In this document: piece by piece, positions 20,820 through 28,881 of the stretch
Layout: each line of letters starts with the position of its first letter
How positions within the stretch are numbered: the first letter of the stretch is position 1
Origin: Xanthomonas arboricola pv. juglandis
Lineage (GTDB): Bacteria > Pseudomonadota > Gammaproteobacteria > Xanthomonadales > Xanthomonadaceae
Assembly: GCF_001013475.1 (NCBI RefSeq)
Contig: NZ_JZEF01000002.1
Span: 126,785-190,784, forward strand
DNA: 64,000 nucleotides
Direction of reading: 5' to 3'
The notes under the pieces: generated by a model
The model's database searches: none
What the model was told of the DNA's origin: nothing
Seen by the model: the letters and a program-made list of their open reading frames with translations, nothing else
Made by a program: the position numbers and the translations under genes

Positions 20820-21242
20820 ATGGCCTTCAGTAGTGGAAACAGCGGTGGCCCGATGGCCGACATCAACGTGACGCCCCTCGTGGACGTGATGTTGGTGCTG
20901 CTGATCATCTTCATCATTACGGCACCGCTGATGTCCCATAAGGTCAAGGTGGAGCTGCCAGAGGCCAACCTGATCCAGAAGGAAGATGCGGAGAAACGCG
21001 CCGCGCCGATCACCCTGGCCGTCAAGGAAGACGGGTCGCTGTACTGGAACGACGAGCCGATTTCCAAGGAAGCCTTGGAATCGCGCCTGTCCACCGCCGC
21101 ACAGCAGACACCGCAGCCGCCGCTCAATTTGCGTGGCGACCGCACGACCAAGATGCGTACGATCAACGAGATCACCAAGATCGCGCAGGGTCAGGGCATG
21201 TTGGACGTCGGCTTCGTCGCAACCAAAGAGAAGGGGCAGTAA
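20820..21242 (+). CDS. exbD1: Biopolymer transport protein ExbD, first copy
   Basis: ExbD dimers sit inside the ExbB channel. The 140-residue protein has a short cytoplasmic tail with [13 protein letters not shown], one transmembrane helix containing the essential Asp ([18 protein letters not shown]), and a periplasmic domain. Its periplasmic part (KVELPEANLIQKEDAEKRAAP) differs clearly from the two later copies. It is separated from exbD2 by three bases, so the two are co-translated. Confidence 0.95.
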   Translation: MAFSSGNSGGPMADINVTPLVDVMLVLLIIFIITAPLMSHKVKVELPEANLIQKEDAEKRAAPITLAVKEDGSLYWNDEPISKEALESRLSTAAQQTPQPPLNLRGDRTTKMRTINEITKIAQGQGMLDVGFVATKEKGQ

Positions 21243-21245
21243 GCC

Positions 21246-21656
21246 ATGGCATTCAGTACCGGTGGAAACCGCGGCCCGATGGCCGACATCAATGTCACGC
21301 CCCTGGTGGACGTGATGTTGGTGCTGCTGATCATCTTCATCGTGACCGCGCCGATCATGACCTACCCGATCGCCGTGGATCTGCCGCAGCGGGTACTCAA
21401 CCCGCCACCGCAGACGACCGAACCGCCGCCGCCGATCGAGTTGCGGATCGACGCCAGCAACCAGGTGTTCTGGAACAACAGCCCGACCCCGGTCGCGCAG
21501 TTGCAGCAGAAGATGGAAGAAGTGGTGCAGGCCGATCCGACCAATCAGCCGGAACTGCGCATCGACGCCAATGAAGATGCGGAGTACGAAGTGATGGCCA
21601 AGGTCCTTGCTGCGGCGAAAAACTCGCAGATGAAGAAAATCGGCTTCATGCAGTAA
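21246..21656 (+). CDS. exbD2: Biopolymer transport protein ExbD, second copy
   Basis: A 136-residue ExbD with the same [13 protein letters not shown] start and membrane helix as exbD1. Its periplasmic half ([12 protein letters not shown], then [19 protein letters not shown]) is much closer to the third copy at 22011. In X. campestris the second exbD is dispensable for iron uptake but needed for the hypersensitive response on pepper. It ends the tonB operon at a strong terminator. Confidence 0.95.
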
Positions 21657-21697
21657 GACATCGCAAGACCGCAACACAACAGTCATGACGCGACTGC

Positions 21698-21726
21698 AAC
21701 GCCACCGGAAACGGTGGCGTTTTTTT
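21698..21726 (+). terminator. Rho-independent terminator of the tonB-exbB-exbD1-exbD2 operon
   Basis: A perfect 10-bp stem (21698-21707 with 21712-21721), GAAA tetraloop and a run of seven T. It cuts the third exbD off from the operon. Confidence 0.92.
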
Positions 21727-22010
21727 ATGCTCGATCAATCGGGTGCTTGCTGCCGCTATGTTCGACACGCACGGATGCGGCCGGCTGTTTGCCAGGACGT
21801 TGGTATCCGTTTCCCAGGCACCGGACGAGTGATGCATGCAGTGACCCTCAGGTCGTCCGCGCAAGCAAACCGCCGGAGTTGCAGCGGCAAGTCGCAACGG
21901 CACGCTTCGGGGCTTGGCCCGCCAGAGGCGTCTGCCCTGCCCTTCCCTCACTGCCGACCAGGTGTATGCTCGACCGTGCAGCACCCACGCTCATCGCACA
22001 GGAGGCAGTC

Positions 22011-22418
22011 ATGGCTTTCAGTACAGCAGGCAATCGGGGACCGCTGGCGGAGATCAATGTCACACCGCTGGTGGATGTCATGTTGGTGTTGTTGATCATC
22101 TTCATCGTCACCGCTCCGATGCTGGCGCGGCCAATCACGATGGACCTGCCACAGCGCAGCGAGCAGGCCCAGTCACGCATGGAGCCGCCTGCACCGATCG
22201 CGTTGCGTGTGGACGCCAGCGGGCAAGTGTTCTGGAATGCCAGCCCGATAATGCTGCAGCAATTGCAGCCCAGGTTGATCGAACAGATGCGCCAGGCAGC
22301 CGGCAATCAGCCAGAGCTGCGCATCGCCGCCAGTGCGGATGCCGAATACGCGGTGATGGCCAAGGTGCTGGCTGCAGCCAAGAATGCGCAGGTGGATCGC
22401 ATCAGTTTTGTGCAGTAA
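22011..22418 (+). CDS. Third ExbD paralogue, separate transcription unit
   Basis: A 135-residue ExbD-family protein with the conserved [13 protein letters not shown] start, the Asp-bearing membrane helix and a periplasmic domain very like exbD2 ([26 protein letters not shown], ending SFVQ). AGGAGG stands seven bases before the ATG at 22011; the frame is open further upstream but that part is not ExbD-like. About 285 bases and a terminator separate it from exbD2, so it has its own promoter. It looks like a tandem duplicate of exbD2. Whether it joins the same ExbB channel is unknown. Confidence 0.92.
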   Translation: MAFSTAGNRGPLAEINVTPLVDVMLVLLIIFIVTAPMLARPITMDLPQRSEQAQSRMEPPAPIALRVDASGQVFWNASPIMLQQLQPRLIEQMRQAAGNQPELRIAASADAEYAVMAKVLAAAKNAQVDRISFVQ

Positions 22419-22467
22419 ATGGGTGATTAACCAGCCTGGTAAATCAGCTGTAAGTCATCGATAACGA

Positions 22468-22500
22468 TTGAATCGGGGCAGAGACCCTGCCCCGATTCAA
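22468..22500. terminator. Bidirectional hairpin between exbD3 and pdxJ
   Basis: A perfect 14-bp stem, TTGAATCGGGGCAG (22468-22481) with its complement at 22487-22500, and a 5-base loop. It lies between convergent genes. T runs are short on both sides, so termination strength is uncertain. Confidence 0.65.
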
Positions 22501-22545
22501 TATCCGATAACTAAGTAACGCATTGACATAATCGACTTGATTATC

Positions 22546-23313
22546 TCAAGCGCTGATCGATGCGCCGCGCAGTATGTCCAGATAGGCGCGCACCGTTGTG
22601 TCCAGGCCCTGATACAAGGCCTCACTGATCAATGCATGACCGATCGAAACCTCGAGCACACCGGGGACAGCGCTCAGAAAATCACCGAGATTGGCCTGCG
22701 ACAAATCGTGTCCGGCATTGACGCCCAGACCTGCAGCAGCTGCACGTTGCGCTGCGTCGGAAAACAGCTTGAATGCAGCATCCGGCTGGCCGCTCAGATG
22801 CGCCTGCGCATACGGGCCGGTGTACAACTCGATGCGGTCTGCACCGAGTGCTGCCGCCTGCGCGATAGCGGGATTGTCGGCATCGACAAACAGACTGACG
22901 CGAGCACCGATCGCCTTGAACGAGGCGATCAGCGTGGCGAGGTGGGCGGTGTCCTGGGCAAAATCAAAACCGTGGTCGGATGTCAGCTGTCCATCGCCAT
23001 CCGGTACCAGGGTGACCTGTTCGGGGCGGGTGGCACGACATAATTCCAGCAGACCCGGATAGCCGTCGCGCGGTGGCGCGAACGGGTTGCCTTCGATATT
23101 GAATTCGACGCCGTGCTCGCGTGTCAGCGCGCTCAGCGCAAGCACATCGTCGGCGCGGATATGCCGCTGGTCCGGACGCGGGTGCACGGTGATGCCGTGC
23201 GCACCGGCGGCAATGCAGGTGCGTGCGGCCTGCACCACATCCGGATCGTGGCCGCCGCGCGAATTGCGCAACACCGCGATCTTGTTGACGTTGACGCTGA
23301 GCTGGGTGGTCAC
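22546..23313 (-). CDS. pdxJ: Pyridoxine 5'-phosphate synthase
   Basis: PdxJ condenses 1-deoxyxylulose 5-phosphate with 3-amino-2-oxopropyl phosphate to pyridoxine 5'-phosphate, the last step of de novo vitamin B6 synthesis. The 255-residue product starts [20 protein letters not shown]. It shows the family motifs [27 protein letters not shown] and the C-terminal [12 protein letters not shown]. The gene is last in a leftward group with cls and a small membrane protein, whose stop lies 10 bases upstream. pdxJ beside the tonB cluster is the known Xanthomonas arrangement. Confidence 0.97.
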   Translation of the reverse strand: MTTQLSVNVNKIAVLRNSRGGHDPDVVQAARTCIAAGAHGITVHPRPDQRHIRADDVLALSALTREHGVEFNIEGNPFAPPRDGYPGLLELCRATRPEQVTLVPDGDGQLTSDHGFDFAQDTAHLATLIASFKAIGARVSLFVDADNPAIAQAAALGADRIELYTGPYAQAHLSGQPDAAFKLFSDAAQRAAAAGLGVNAGHDLSQANLGDFLSAVPGVLEVSIGHALISEALYQGLDTTVRAYLDILRGASISA

Positions 23314-23323
23314 TGCGTCGGTC

Positions 23324-23593
23324 TCAGGCCTGCGGCTCGCCGTCGCGCGTGGCGTTGAGGGCGGCCGCCTTGCGGGCTTCGGCGATCTCGCGCAGGCGGC
23401 GCAGCTCGACCGGGTCGATCAGGCTGCTGGTATCGCGCTGGGTATCGCCCATGCGCGAGGCGAACCAGCCGCGCGTCCACAGCAACAGCAACAGCAGTGC
23501 CACCAGCAGCGAGGCCACCAGCAACCACACGTGCGGCGTGCTGAAGGCCAGCACCAGCGCACCCAATGCCATAAGCAGAAACAGCCAGTGCAT
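23324..23593 (-). CDS. Small membrane protein, unknown function
   Basis: An 89-residue protein with two hydrophobic helices at residues ~3-18 and ~21-39 ([19 protein letters not shown]) and a charged C-terminal tail rich in Arg/Glu ([19 protein letters not shown]), presumably cytoplasmic. ATG at 23593 is preceded by GGGGAG at a good distance. The same frame is open far upstream, but only because it is antisense-like shadow text inside cls. It sits between cls and pdxJ, likely co-transcribed. I do not recognise the family. Confidence 0.75.
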   Translation of the reverse strand: MHWLFLLMALGALVLAFSTPHVWLLVASLLVALLLLLLWTRGWFASRMGDTQRDTSSLIDPVELRRLREIAEARKAAALNATRDGEPQA

Positions 23594-23667
23594 GACGAGC
23601 TCCCCGATCAGTGGCGGCAGTGTAGCGCCGCGCCCGGCACGGTTCCACGTGGGCGCGGCGATGCGGC

Positions 23668-25128
23668 TCAGAGCAGCGGTGACAGCAGCCGCGCGCAGGC
23701 TTCGGGCAGCCGCGAGCGCCACAGCGGCCGGTGGCGGACGAAGCGCACTTCCTGCGCCTGCTGCAGGTCGGCGTCGATCAAGCCGGCCAGCTCGGCGGCC
23801 ACCGCCTGGTCGCGAAACAGCATCGACAACTCGAAATTCAGGCGAAAGCTGCGGCTGTCGAAATTGGCGCTGCCGACGATGCAGACATCGTCGTCGGCCA
23901 GCAACGCCTTGGTGTGCAGCATGCGCGGGCCGTATTCGTAGATGCGCACGCCGGCCTCGAGCAGCTCGTCGAAATACGAACGCGCCGCGTAGGTGACCAG
24001 GCGCGAGTCGCTGACGCGTGGCACCAGCAGGCGCACGTCCAGGCCCCCCAGTGCGGCCGAGGTCAACGCCATGCGCGCGGCCTCGCCTGGCACAAAATAT
24101 GGCGTGACCAGCCAGACCCGATGCCGGGCTTCGTGAATCGCAGCGACCATCAGCCGGTGGATGGACTCCCACGACGAATCCGGCCCGGAGATCAGCACCT
24201 GCGCGTCGACATCGCCTTGCGCGCGGCTCGGCACATCTTCGGGCCATAGCTGCTGGCCGTGGAAGGCAGCGCGGCCCTGCCCGGTGGCGTACAGCCAGTC
24301 TTCCAGGAACACCAGCTGCAGGCTGCGCACCACATGGCCCTGCAGGCGCATGTGCAGGTCGCGGTAGGCATCGCTGCGGACCTGCTCGTTCTCTTCGTCG
24401 GTGACGTTGATGCCGCCGGTGAAGCCGATCCTGCCGTCGACCACGACCACTTTGCGGTGGGTGCGCAGGTTCAACCACGGCCGCTTGAACGGCTTGAGCA
24501 GCTGGGATGGATGGAACCAGGCAGTCTCCACCCCGGCCGCGCGCAGCGTGCGCAAGCTGCGCCGGGTCATCGCCGACGACCCCACCGCATCCATCAGCAG
24601 GCGCACCTTGACCCCGGCGCGTGCGCGCTCCATCAGCGCATCGCAGATCGCGGTGCCGCTGTGGTCGGGCTGGAAGATGTAGTACTGCAGATGGATATGG
24701 TCGCGCGCACCGCGGATGGCCTCGATGATGGCCGCATAGGTGGCCGCGCCATCCACCAGCCAGTGCACCTCGGTGGCGCTGCTGGGGGCCAGCCCGGTGG
24801 TGGACTGGGCGATCTTGGCCAGCTCGGTGCAGTCCGCATCCGGCGGGCAGACGCTGCTATAGCTCTCCATGCCCGAGCGCGAACGGCCGCGCCGCAGTCG
24901 CTGGCGTTTGACCTTCTGCGGGCCGAGCCAGTAGTAGATCAGCAGGCCCAGGTATGGCAGCGCCGCCAGCGACAGCACCCAGCTGAGCGTGGCCACGGGC
25001 TCGCGCTTCTGCAGCACGATCCAGCTGGCGATCCACAGCAGGTACAGCACGTAGGCGGCGAGGAGAAGCGCTTCGAGGTGGGGAATGGTGGCCAGCCGAT
25101 CCCACGCGCCCTGTACGGATGCGAGCAT
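23668..25128 (-). CDS. cls: Cardiolipin synthase (phospholipase D superfamily)
   Basis: Makes cardiolipin from two phosphatidylglycerols, or phosphatidylglycerol and phosphatidylethanolamine. The 486-residue product has two N-terminal membrane helices (~15-35 and ~45-65) of the PLDc_N type. Two HKD catalytic motifs follow: THRKVVVVDGRIGFTGGIN near residue 225 and LHTKALLADDDVCIVGSANF near 405. The length and layout match ClsA-type enzymes. It is the first gene of the leftward cls-small membrane protein-pdxJ group. Confidence 0.93.
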   Translation of the reverse strand: MLASVQGAWDRLATIPHLEALLLAAYVLYLLWIASWIVLQKREPVATLSWVLSLAALPYLGLLIYYWLGPQKVKRQRLRRGRSRSGMESYSSVCPPDADCTELAKIAQSTTGLAPSSATEVHWLVDGAATYAAIIEAIRGARDHIHLQYYIFQPDHSGTAICDALMERARAGVKVRLLMDAVGSSAMTRRSLRTLRAAGVETAWFHPSQLLKPFKRPWLNLRTHRKVVVVDGRIGFTGGINVTDEENEQVRSDAYRDLHMRLQGHVVRSLQLVFLEDWLYATGQGRAAFHGQQLWPEDVPSRAQGDVDAQVLISGPDSSWESIHRLMVAAIHEARHRVWLVTPYFVPGEAARMALTSAALGGLDVRLLVPRVSDSRLVTYAARSYFDELLEAGVRIYEYGPRMLHTKALLADDDVCIVGSANFDSRSFRLNFELSMLFRDQAVAAELAGLIDADLQQAQEVRFVRHRPLWRSRLPEACARLLSPLL

Positions 25129-25263
25129 GCGCGGATTCTACGGGGCGCACGCACCGCCGCGATGACCATGCGGCCAACACGATTGCCGCGCCGGGTCTGA
25201 AAGCTTCATCGTGGCGCGCCCCTGGTCGCATCGATTGAGACCCGCCGGCCGTACGATGACGCG

Positions 25264-26358
25264 ATGGCAACTGCGATCAAGGGCCGTGGTGCGACCGGCC
25301 ATCTGCCCGGACGCTTCGAAACCATCACCCAACAACCGGTGGACGATGGCTGGTACGCCGACGACGGCGAGGAGTTCGCCGCGCCGGCGCTGCGTACCCA
25401 GGTCACCGAGGAAACCGCGCGCAGCATCATCAGCCGCAATCAATCGCCGGACATCGGCTTTTCGCAATCGGTCAATCCGTATCGTGGGTGCGAGCATGGC
25501 TGCAGCTACTGCTTTGCGCGGCCCTCGCATGCCTATCTCAATCTGTCGCCCGGGCTGGATTTCGAGACCAAGCTGTTCGCCAAGACCAATGCGCCGGAGC
25601 TGTTGCGCCGCGAATTGTCGCGCCCGGGCTATGTGCCCAGCCCGATCGCACTGGGCATCAACACCGATGCCTACCAGCCGATCGAGCGCAAACGCGCACT
25701 GACGCGGCGCCTGATCGAGGTGCTGTGGGAGACCCGGCACCCGTTCACGCTGATCACCAAGAATGCGTTGGTCACGCGCGATCTGGACCTGCTTGCACCG
25801 CTGGCACGCGAGGGCCTGGTCAACGTGCATTTTTCGGTGACCACGCTGGACCCGCATCTGTCGGCCAGGCTGGAACCGCGCGCGTCCGCACCGCATGCCC
25901 GCCTGCGCGCGATGCGGGCGCTGCACGAGGCTGGCGTGCCGGTCGGGGTGATGGCCGCGCCGGTGATCCCGTGGATCAACGACCATGAGCTGGAAGCGAT
26001 CCTGCAGGCCGCATCCGCTGCCGGCGCGCACAGTGCCGGCTACGTATTGCTGCGGCTGCCGCACGAAGTGGCGCCGCTGTTCCGCGACTGGTTGCAGACC
26101 CATCACCCGCAACGCGCCGGGCACGTGATGAGCACGATCCAGCAACTGCGCGGCGGCAAGGATTACGACAGTACCTTCGGCACGCGCCTGCGCGGCCAGG
26201 GCGTCTACGCGGAATTGCTGGCACGCCGCTTCGCCCTGGCCCACCGCCGCAGCGGTTTCGACGCACGCGACATGCCGGCATTGGACACGACCAAGTTCCG
26301 CCGCCCCGCTCCGCCGGCCAAGCCGGTGCCGCAGTCGCCGCAAGGCAGTCTGTTCTAG
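25264..26358 (+). CDS. Radical SAM protein, PA0069/SplB-like family
   Basis: A 364-residue radical S-adenosylmethionine protein. The 4Fe-4S motif CxxxCxxC is CEHGCSYC near residue 77, preceded by NPYRGCEHGCSYCFARPSHA (the PA0069 signature). A TIM-barrel-like core follows (GINTDAYQPIER, LITKNALVTRDLDLL, HFSVTTLDPHL). Relatives are annotated as DNA repair photolyase-like, by resemblance to spore photoproduct lyase, but no substrate is established. It is divergent from cls with a 135-bp gap. The stop codon abuts a palindromic intergenic repeat. Confidence 0.88.
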   Translation: MATAIKGRGATGHLPGRFETITQQPVDDGWYADDGEEFAAPALRTQVTEETARSIISRNQSPDIGFSQSVNPYRGCEHGCSYCFARPSHAYLNLSPGLDFETKLFAKTNAPELLRRELSRPGYVPSPIALGINTDAYQPIERKRALTRRLIEVLWETRHPFTLITKNALVTRDLDLLAPLAREGLVNVHFSVTTLDPHLSARLEPRASAPHARLRAMRALHEAGVPVGVMAAPVIPWINDHELEAILQAASAAGAHSAGYVLLRLPHEVAPLFRDWLQTHHPQRAGHVMSTIQQLRGGKDYDSTFGTRLRGQGVYAELLARRFALAHRRSGFDARDMPALDTTKFRRPAPPAKPVPQSPQGSLF

Positions 26359-26466
26359 GGGCGGGGAATCGGGATTGGGGAATCGGGAATCGTAACGGCG
26401 ACAGCGATTCGCAACAGCGCGGCTCTGCTGTTGCGATTCTCCATTCCCGATTCCCTATTCCCCGCC
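26359..26466. repeat. REP-like palindromic repeat with GGAATCGGG arms
   Basis: The left arm is made of GGGGAATCGGGATT / GGGGAATCGGGAATCG units (26359-26396). The right arm is an imperfect reverse complement (CGATTCTCCATTCCCGATT, then CCCTATTCCCCGCC) up to 26466. The arms flank a ~30-base centre that is itself partly palindromic (GCAACAGC / GCTGTTGC). It lies between convergent genes and overlaps the last codons of the 2OG oxygenase. The same class of element is found at 48659-48777. Confidence 0.8.
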
Positions 26467-27156
26467 GTACAAGGCACTCGCCGACTGGAACAGGATCCAG
26501 CTGGTGGCGATGAACTTGTCGCCGCCGACCGGGCGGTTGCCACGGTGGGTGTGGGTGAAGGCGGTGGGGGCGATCAGCAGGCTGCCGGTGCGCGGGCGGG
26601 CCTTGCGCTGCTGGAACAGGAATTCGGTTTCGCCCTGTTCGAACTCGTCGTTGAGGTACAGCGTCCACAGCAGATGCCGGTGCAGCGTGTCGGCGCTGGC
26701 ATCGCGTGGATACAGCTCGCAATGCCAGTAGGGATAGCCGCCCTGGTCGGCGGTGTACCACTGCAGGTTGATCGCGCCCGGGCGCAGGCAGGTACGGGCC
26801 AGGTCGCCCAGCGCCTGGTCGCTCATCTGCGCGATATCCTCGGCCACCAGCCGGTGCGGGCTGCCGTCGGCGGTGGTGACCTGCAGCATCAGCGGCGAGA
26901 TCAGGGCTTGTGGATAGTGCCGCAGATAGGCCAGCACGCCTTCGAACACCGCTTGCTGCAGGCGGTTTTCCACCGCCGCCCATTCGGCCACGCCGCTGAT
27001 GCGCAGGTCGCGGCTGTGTTTGAGTTCGGGAAACACGCCGCCACCGATGCGGCCGGGATGCAGCTGCTGGCTGTCGCGCATGCGTTGCACGATCGCCGCG
27101 CAATCCTCGCGCGAGACGGCGTTGTCGGTGATCTGGATGAAGTCGGGTTGGCTCAT
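26455..27156 (-). CDS. 2-oxoglutarate/Fe(II)-dependent oxygenase
   Basis: A 233-residue protein of the 2OG-Fe(II) oxygenase superfamily, prolyl-4-hydroxylase-like. The jelly-roll metal motif is HxE in YWHCELYP. The distal His and the 2-oxoglutarate-binding basic residue lie in AFTHTHRGNRP and DKFIATSWI. ATG at 27156 (MSQPDFIQITDNAVS) is chosen; 32 codons upstream are Arg-rich and unlike the family. The last residues (GGE) and stop are formed by the palindromic repeat. The substrate is unknown; relatives include PiuC-type proteins near iron-uptake genes. Confidence 0.85.
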   Translation of the reverse strand: MSQPDFIQITDNAVSREDCAAIVQRMRDSQQLHPGRIGGGVFPELKHSRDLRISGVAEWAAVENRLQQAVFEGVLAYLRHYPQALISPLMLQVTTADGSPHRLVAEDIAQMSDQALGDLARTCLRPGAINLQWYTADQGGYPYWHCELYPRDASADTLHRHLLWTLYLNDEFEQGETEFLFQQRKARPRTGSLLIAPTAFTHTHRGNRPVGGDKFIATSWILFQSASALYGGE

Positions 27157-27417
27157 CGCACGACCATAGCAATCTGCGCTACCGCCTGCACAGCGCGTAT
27201 GCGGGGTATGTGGCCTGGATCGGCGCGTTCCGCCCAGGCATCGCCGCTGCATGCTTCAGCGCTGCGGCGCCTAGAAGACAGCGCCTCAGCATGTACCACG
27301 CGCTCGCCACGCCAGCCAGTACGCCACTGCGATGGAGCTGGGTGAACTTGCGCAGCCGCAATCAGCCGCCGGCCTGCGACGCGCGTGGCAGCGCGCACAA
27401 GGCAGCAAAGAAAAACC

Positions 27418-27428
27418 CCGCCGTAGCG
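27418..27428. repeat. Target-site duplication of the IS element, left copy
   Basis: CCGCCGTAGCG, identical to 28838-28848 on the other side of the element. The 11-bp length fits the IS4 family. Confidence 0.93.
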
Positions 27429-28837
27429 TAATGCTGTTCACTTAAGCAATTGAGTTACCGAAAATCTGGTATCAGACCTCTGGTATCGGATTTTTTGTGT
27501 CCCTTCAACAGCAGCTGTTCGACCTTGGCGATCTGTTCAACTTCTCCGACCTGAGCACGTTTACGCAGAATATTCCGGTGGAGTGGGTGGCCAGCGCGCT
27601 GGAACTGTCTTCCAAGGCCAGCATCCGGCGTCGGCGTCTTCCCAGTGATCAGGTGTTGTGGCTTGTCCTGGGCATGGCGTTGTTCCGTGACGAACCGGTG
27701 CACGAGGTCGCACGTCGTTTGAACATCTGCGCACAAGGGCTGGCCTCAGAAGATCTGTTGGCTCGCAGCGGTGTCAGTCAGGCGCGCGCGCGACTGGGCG
27801 CCGACCCGGTCCACCACCTGTTTGCAACGACTGGGGCGCAGTGGGGATGCGAACGCTACAAAGGCGATGAATGGCAGGGATTGCAGGTCTTTGCCGTGGA
27901 TGGCGCGCTGCTGCGGACGCCAGACACTGAAGAACTGCGCGAACATTTTGGTTCCGGTAATACCAGCACGGACCGTCAGACACCATTTCCCATGCTGCGA
28001 TTGGTTGCACTGATGAACGTACGCTCGCATGTCTTGCTCAATGCCCAGCTCAGTCCGTACCGGCGCAGCGAAATTCGCTTGAGCGAGCCGTTTCTACACT
28101 CCATTCCCGACCATTCGGTCACCTTGTTCGACAAAGGATTCTGGAGCGCTGATCTGTTGCTTTCGCTAGCCAACACTGGCACTGCACGCCACTGGCTGAC
28201 ACCAGCACGCAAAGGCCTGGTGGCTGAGGAAATCACGCGTTATGGCACTGATGATCGGTTACTGCGCATGCGTGTCTCGCCGCAGGCCAGAAAACGCAAT
28301 CCAGCGCTTCCCACGCACTGGGACGTACGTGAAGTGAGCTATCTGCATCAGGGGAAGAGAAAGTCGGTGCTGACCTCGTTGCCTGTCACCACTTACAGCA
28401 CCAAGTCTGTCGCACTGCTTTACCAGGAGCGATGGGAAATCGAACTGAGTTTGCGCGACATCAAAAGCTCGATGCAGCACAACGCGACGACCTTACGTAG
28501 CAAGAAGATCGACTTGGTGTACCAGGAGGTCTGGGGGTTGCTGCTGGCTTACAACATCATTCGACGTGAAGCCGGTCAGGCAGCGGAGGCGTTTGGCAAA
28601 ACGCCTTCGGACATCCGATTCAAACCGGTTTGCCAGTACATCGCAGTGCAACTCATCGTGATGGCCGCAGCCAATCCAGCTTCCGCCACAGGAAGACGCT
28701 TATCCCAGCTTCGCTCAGGCATCGCGAGCCTGTTCCTCGATCACCGTCCAAGGCCTACCCGGCCAAGGACGGTGAAGATCTCGAAGACCCGCTATCCGGT
28801 AGATCGGAAGGCTGCTCCGCCTAAGTGAACAGCATTA
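27429..28837 (+). mobile_element. Complete IS4-family insertion sequence, 1409 bp
   Basis: The terminal inverted repeats TAATGCTGTTCACTTAAG (27429-27446) and, at the right end, the complement of TAATGCTGTTCACTTAGG (28820-28837) match at 16 of 18 positions. An 11-bp direct target duplication flanks the element. One full-length transposase gene reads rightward. Removing the element and one duplication rebuilds a perfect 11-bp terminator stem, so the insertion point was the loop of a terminator. All parts are intact, so the element is probably active. Confidence 0.95.
27497..28828 (+). CDS. IS4-family DDE transposase
   Basis: A 443-residue transposase starting at GTG. The acidic triad lies in FAVDGALLRTPDT (~residue 132), TLFDKGFW (~214) and the IS4-specific YREK-type block YQERWEIELSLRDIK (~310). 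The N-terminal region (MSLQQQLFDLGDLFNF to RARLGADPV) is the DUF-type helical domain common to IS4 members. The stop codon lies inside the right inverted repeat. No frameshift is seen. Confidence 0.95.
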   Translation: MSLQQQLFDLGDLFNFSDLSTFTQNIPVEWVASALELSSKASIRRRRLPSDQVLWLVLGMALFRDEPVHEVARRLNICAQGLASEDLLARSGVSQARARLGADPVHHLFATTGAQWGCERYKGDEWQGLQVFAVDGALLRTPDTEELREHFGSGNTSTDRQTPFPMLRLVALMNVRSHVLLNAQLSPYRRSEIRLSEPFLHSIPDHSVTLFDKGFWSADLLLSLANTGTARHWLTPARKGLVAEEITRYGTDDRLLRMRVSPQARKRNPALPTHWDVREVSYLHQGKRKSVLTSLPVTTYSTKSVALLYQERWEIELSLRDIKSSMQHNATTLRSKKIDLVYQEVWGLLLAYNIIRREAGQAAEAFGKTPSDIRFKPVCQYIAVQLIVMAAANPASATGRRLSQLRSGIASLFLDHRPRPTRPRTVKISKTRYPVDRKAAPPK

Positions 28838-28856
28838 CCGCCGTAGCGGGGTTTTT
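28838..28856 (-). terminator. fadL terminator, interrupted by the IS insertion
   Basis: Before insertion the sequence AAAAACCCCGC-CGTA-GCGGGGTTTTT formed an 11-bp stem with a 4-base loop and T runs both ways. Its left half now lies at 27411-27421 and its right half at 28846-28856, separated by the IS. The right side keeps only a short CCGC/GCGG stem with no T run in the fadL direction, so termination of fadL is expected to be lost. The start of this feature (28838-28848) is also the right copy of the target duplication. Confidence 0.8.
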
Positions 28857-28881
28857 CGTTACACGCGTGGTGCAACGACGA

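Noticed and set aside
23641..23656. parS-like GGTTCCACGTGGGCGC between cls and the small membrane protein gene
   Set aside because: Only the left half and centre match; the right half departs at four of the last four positions.
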